Source of the DNA: an uncultured Alphaproteobacteria bacterium
GTDB lineage: Bacteria; Pseudomonadota; Alphaproteobacteria; Micavibrionales; Micavibrionaceae
DNA: 9,155 nucleotides
Direction of reading: 5' to 3'
NCBI GenBank assembly: GCA_937128575.1
Contig: CAKZMN010000360.1
Coordinates: 1 to 9,155, forward strand
Part shown: one piece after another, positions 5,872 to 9,155 of the stretch
Position numbering within the stretch: position 1 is the stretch's first letter
Layout: each line of letters begins with the position of its first letter
Program-made: the position numbers and the translations under genes
The notes under the pieces: model-generated
The model's input: the letters and a program-made list of their open reading frames with translations, nothing else
The model's database searches: none
What the model was told of the DNA's origin: nothing

Positions 5872-6792
5872 ATGAAAGAATTCGAAACATCTTTATTGCG
5901 TGAAAAATTTATAATTCGCGATCCCAAGACTTCAGAACAAAGCGACAATAAAGCCACGATTGCGCTAAGTAATCGCATGGTTGTTGTACTTATGAATGAC
6001 CAAGGCAACGTGCAAGAAGAATTTATAGTGCGCGCACAGAACATGCATTCATGTGTGCGTATTGCATCACGAATAGTTCAATCCTTCATTCAGGCAGGGC
6101 CGCTATTAAACAGAAATCTACCTTATGATTGGGAAAATGCATGGGCGGTGACCGCAAATGATTATGAGCAAAGCTATAACCCACATAGATGGCTAGCGAT
6201 ATATGCGGATGGTAAGACTATTTTCAAAGATGGAGAGTTTCACCCCCTGCTCGACCTGATTGAACGATTTAACCATGAGGAAAAGGGCAATTACGAGCGC
6301 GCAATTCCTTTAGCCGAAGAGGTCTTTAAAAACACGGGCAAGGTTGTAAACATTGAATATAACGGCAATGTGGCTCTGACGGTTAAGTTTAGCAAAGAAG
6401 AAGCGCGGTGCGGCATTATTTTACGCGGGCCCGATCGCACAAATACATTTAATTTTAATGCCTTTCCCAAAAACAAGTCATCGATTAACTTTCCGCAATG
6501 CTTGAAAACCGCCGCCGCGTTTTTAGAAGGTATGCAACTATCCTTCATGGCGGGGATGAATAGTATGAAGATTCAAATGGGATTAATTGAACGTGGGTCG
6601 CCCGAGGAAAAACAAACCAGAGCCGCGCGCAAACGCATTGCCAAATTGGGCGGTGAAATCGCAGGATTAGAGAACACCCACGATGTTCATTACCGCCCCG
6701 AACGCCCCGACTTTCAAAAGGTGATCATGGAGGCCGAAAAATTAGGCGCGAAAGTCCTGACACCCGCTGAAGACAGCGACTTCATCAATTAA
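5872..6792 (+). CDS. Uncharacterised 306-residue soluble protein
   Basis: I do not recognise this protein. It has no signal peptide or transmembrane helix and looks like a cytoplasmic alpha/beta protein. A strand-rich start (R-M-V-V-V-L-M-N-D-Q-G-N-V-Q-E-E-F-I-V, about 35-53) leads to a helix with C-V-R-I-A-S-R-I-V-Q-S-F. An aromatic stretch follows (Y-D-W-E-N-A-W-A-V, about 85-93), then a second strand set (A-L-T-V-K-F-S-K) and a helix AAAFLEGMQLSFMAGMN (214-230). The C-terminal 65 residues are charged and helical, with basic and acidic runs that could form a short coiled coil. The two halves each show a strand/turn/helix order, but I cannot show a duplication. The start is set by GAGG at 5862-5865; ATG at 5860 would add four residues. 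The stop lies 22 bases from the convergent acnA stop. Confidence 0.78.
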   Translation: MKEFETSLLREKFIIRDPKTSEQSDNKATIALSNRMVVVLMNDQGNVQEEFIVRAQNMHSCVRIASRIVQSFIQAGPLLNRNLPYDWENAWAVTANDYEQSYNPHRWLAIYADGKTIFKDGEFHPLLDLIERFNHEEKGNYERAIPLAEEVFKNTGKVVNIEYNGNVALTVKFSKEEARCGIILRGPDRTNTFNFNAFPKNKSSINFPQCLKTAAAFLEGMQLSFMAGMNSMKIQMGLIERGSPEEKQTRAARKRIAKLGGEIAGLENTHDVHYRPERPDFQKVIMEAEKLGAKVLTPAEDSDFIN

Positions 6793-6801
6793 TTGACGAT
6801 C

Positions 6802-6819
6802 CTTAAAAGGCGTTTTAAG
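6802..6819. terminator. Weak inverted repeat at the acnA stop
   Basis: CTTAAAA (6802-6808) and TTTTAAG (6813-6819) form a perfect 7-base stem with a GGCG loop, overlapping the acnA stop codon (6815-6817). The stem is AT-rich and lacks a strong GC core, so it is at best a weak terminator between the convergent genes. Confidence 0.3.
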
Positions 6820-9154
6820 CGCTTTTGGCGATATTACGTAGAACGTAGTGCAAGATTCCACCATTGCGGTAGTAATCGACCTCATCCACCGTATCAATGC
6901 GGCAGAGTAGTGTGATGTCTTTGCTACTGCCGTCCTTATAATGGATGGTCATATCAATGTCTTGCAATGGCTTTATGTCGCCCGCGATACCTTTAACGTC
7001 AAAGGTTTCCTCGCCCGTTAGCTTCAGCGTTAGGCGGCTATCGCCATCTTTGAACTGAAGCGGCATAACGCCCATACCGACAAGGTTAGAACGGTGAATA
7101 CGCTCAAAGCTTTCCGCTACCACAGCTTTTACACCCAGCAAGATCGTGCCCTTGGCGGCCCAGTCACGAGAAGAGCCCGTACCATATTCCTTACCACCAA
7201 TAACAACCAGCGGCGTGCCCTCATCCTGATACTTCATGGAGGCATCATAGATGGACATGTCTTCACCGCTTGGGATGTGCTTGGTATAGCCACCTTCCGT
7301 ACCCGGCACCATTTCGTTTTTAATGCGGATGTTGGCGAAGGTGCCGCGCATCATAACCTGGTGATTACCGCGGCGAGAGCCATAAGAGTTGAAATCAACT
7401 GGGCGCACATCATTATCCGTTAGATATACACCAGCAGGATGATCCTTTTTAAACGCGCCAGCGGGCGAGATGTGATCCGTCGTAACAGAGTCCCCAAGGA
7501 TCGCCAACGCATAAGCGCCCTTAATGTCTTCACCGCTATCGGGATCCATATTCATATTGGAGAAATATGGCGGATTTTGAATGTAGGTTGAGCTATCTTT
7601 CCAACCGTATGTTTCACTGCCCCCGCCGCCAATAGCCTGCCATTGCTCTGGCCCCTTAAATACATCGGCGTAGCGCGAAGTGAACATTTCGGATGTTAGA
7701 CAGTCTCGCACCGTGTCTTCGATTTCTTTATTGGTTGGCCAAATGTCTTTCATGAACACATCATTACCATCTTTATCTTGCCCTAAGGGCTGATTATACA
7801 AATCAATACGCATAGAACCAGCAAGCGCGTAGGCCACAACCAATGGCGGAGAAGCCAAATAATTGGATTTCACGTGCGGCGAGATGCGGCCCTCAAAGTT
7901 TCGGTTACCAGATAGCACAGAGGTCACGTTAAGGTCACCCTGCTCCACTGCAGCGCCAATTGGACCGGGCAGCGGGCCGGAGTTACCGATACATGTGGTG
8001 CAACCATAACCGACCGTATTAAAGCCCAGCGCATTTAGATCCTCACTAAGACCAGCCTTATCCAAATAATCAGTTACAACTTGTGACCCAGGCGCGAGTG
8101 ATGTTTTTACCCATGGCTTTACAGTCAGGCCAAGCGCATGCGCCTTACGCGCCACAAGGCCAGCAGCGACCATAACGGCGGGGTTAGAAGTGTTTGTACA
8201 GCTGGTGATCGCGGCAATAACAACATCACCATTGGCGACTTCATAATCCGCACCCTCAACGGCAACAGATGTTTCAGCGGGTTCTAAAGTTGCAAAAGCG
8301 CTCTTTGCATCACTAAGCGCGATGCGGTCTTGCGGACGTTTAGGGCCGGAAATTGAAGGCTCAATATCATTTAGATCTAGTTCTAGCGTTGTGGTGAATT
8401 CAGGGTCAGCCGTGTTTGCATCGCGCCACATGCCCTGTTCCTTCGCATAGCTTTCCACCAATTTCACGCGGTGTTCGTCACGTCCAGTGAAGCGCAAGTA
8501 ATTGAGGGTTTCATCATCAATTGGGAAGAAGCCACATGTTGCGCCATATTCAGGCGCCATGTTTGCAATCGTTGCCTGGTCAGCTAGCGTCAAATTATCA
8601 AGACCGGGGCCGTAAAATTCAACGAATTTACCAACCACGCCTAATTCACGGAGCATTTGAACAACACGCAGAACAAGGTCAGTCGCCGTTGTGCCTTCTT
8701 TCATTTCGCCGCTAATTTTAAAGCCCACAACTTCGGGGATAAGCATTGAGATAGGCTGTCCTAGCATTGCGGCCTCTGCCTCAATACCGCCCACGCCCCA
8801 ACCAAGAACAGCAAGGCCATTCACCATGGTGGTGTGAGAGTCTGTGCCAACCAGCGTGTCTGGATAAGCGACTTGATTACCGGGATTTTTCTTATCTTCC
8901 GCAACCCAAACCGTTTGGGCGAGATATTCTAAGTTCACCTGATGACAGATACCTGTGCCCGGGGGCACAACGCGGAAATTTTCAAAGGAGTCTTGCCCCC
9001 ATTTAAGGAACTCATAGCGCTCCCCATTTCTAACGAATTCTTTTTCAACATTGGCCTGAAACGCGCTTGGCGTTCCATATTCATCCACCATAACGGAGTG
9101 ATCAATAACCAAATCAACGGGCACAAGCGGGTTAATATCCTGCGCTTCGCCGCC
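6815..9154 (-). CDS. acnA: Aconitate hydratase A, 5' end outside window
   Basis: Aconitase A interconverts citrate and isocitrate via cis-aconitate in the TCA cycle and carries a [4Fe-4S] cluster in the cytoplasm. The frame stays open to the right edge, giving 779 visible residues that begin [20 protein letters not shown]; the GTG at 9122-9124 is an internal Val codon, not a start. The cluster cysteines are in S-C-T-N-T-S-N-P (Cys319, bases 8198-8200) and [12 protein letters not shown] (Cys385 and Cys388). Their 66- and 3-residue spacings equal those I recall for E. coli AcnA (435, 501, 504), which implies about 116 missing N-terminal residues. The C-terminal swivel domain shows S-R-R-G-N-H and [13 protein letters not shown]. 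All visible catalytic motifs are intact. It converges on the gene ending at 6792. Confidence 0.98.
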   Translation of the reverse strand, partial: GGEAQDINPLVPVDLVIDHSVMVDEYGTPSAFQANVEKEFVRNGERYEFLKWGQDSFENFRVVPPGTGICHQVNLEYLAQTVWVAEDKKNPGNQVAYPDTLVGTDSHTTMVNGLAVLGWGVGGIEAEAAMLGQPISMLIPEVVGFKISGEMKEGTTATDLVLRVVQMLRELGVVGKFVEFYGPGLDNLTLADQATIANMAPEYGATCGFFPIDDETLNYLRFTGRDEHRVKLVESYAKEQGMWRDANTADPEFTTTLELDLNDIEPSISGPKRPQDRIALSDAKSAFATLEPAETSVAVEGADYEVANGDVVIAAITSCTNTSNPAVMVAAGLVARKAHALGLTVKPWVKTSLAPGSQVVTDYLDKAGLSEDLNALGFNTVGYGCTTCIGNSGPLPGPIGAAVEQGDLNVTSVLSGNRNFEGRISPHVKSNYLASPPLVVAYALAGSMRIDLYNQPLGQDKDGNDVFMKDIWPTNKEIEDTVRDCLTSEMFTSRYADVFKGPEQWQAIGGGGSETYGWKDSSTYIQNPPYFSNMNMDPDSGEDIKGAYALAILGDSVTTDHISPAGAFKKDHPAGVYLTDNDVRPVDFNSYGSRRGNHQVMMRGTFANIRIKNEMVPGTEGGYTKHIPSGEDMSIYDASMKYQDEGTPLVVIGGKEYGTGSSRDWAAKGTILLGVKAVVAESFERIHRSNLVGMGVMPLQFKDGDSRLTLKLTGEETFDVKGIAGDIKPLQDIDMTIHYKDGSSKDITLLCRIDTVDEVDYYRNGGILHYVLRNIAKSA

Positions 9155-9155
9155 T

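Noticed and set aside
5811..6044. Minus-strand frame of 77 codons across the start of the 5872 gene
   Set aside because: It overlaps the supported plus-strand gene and has no coding signature of its own.
7094..7423. Plus-strand frame of 109 codons inside acnA
   Set aside because: It is antisense to the conserved C-terminal domain of aconitase; the other plus-strand frames in acnA (8521-8715, 8767-9006) are rejected for the same reason.
9122..9124. GTG as the acnA start codon
   Set aside because: The frame continues upstream to the window edge with aconitase-like residues (I-N-P-L-V-P-V-D), so this Val is internal.

Overview
The window looks like ordinary chromosome from an alphaproteobacterium with mid-range GC content. 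The support is the LepA and aconitase A sequences, and a small exported protein whose Cys-x-x-Tyr…GGR…YGTAC-QPDG-W core I associate from memory with alphaproteobacterial surface-antigen-type proteins. A Micavibrio-like lineage is possible but is only a guess. There are no insertion sequences, phage genes, CRISPR arrays, tRNAs or rRNAs.

Layout from left to right. The 3' end of lepA (elongation factor 4) enters from the left edge. Its stop codon overlaps the start of an AT-rich gene for a two-helix membrane protein of unknown function. Next come an exported SIMPL-domain (DUF541) protein on the plus strand and a convergent small exported protein with a Lys/His/Tyr-rich tail on the minus strand; a strong two-way terminator hairpin separates them. 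A cysteine synthase-family PLP enzyme then starts on the plus strand and is followed after 33 bases by a DUF3137 membrane protein, probably in the same transcript. That gene converges on a 110-residue minus-strand protein of unknown function.

A 286-base, very AT-rich divergent intergenic region follows, then two plus-strand genes I cannot assign (166 and 306 residues). Last is aconitase A (acnA) on the minus strand, which runs off the right edge and lacks roughly its first 116 residues.

The recognisable genes are housekeeping: translation fidelity (lepA), cysteine biosynthesis and the TCA cycle (acnA). They do not form a pathway together. The unassigned genes (541-1200, 4684-5016, 5303-5803, 5872-6792) are the least explained part. 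I found no positive evidence of a novel multi-gene system. The most useful leads are the base-composition outlier fused translationally to lepA, the uncharacterised 4684-6792 block around its AT-rich regulatory region, and the repeated basic/aromatic tail of the exported protein.
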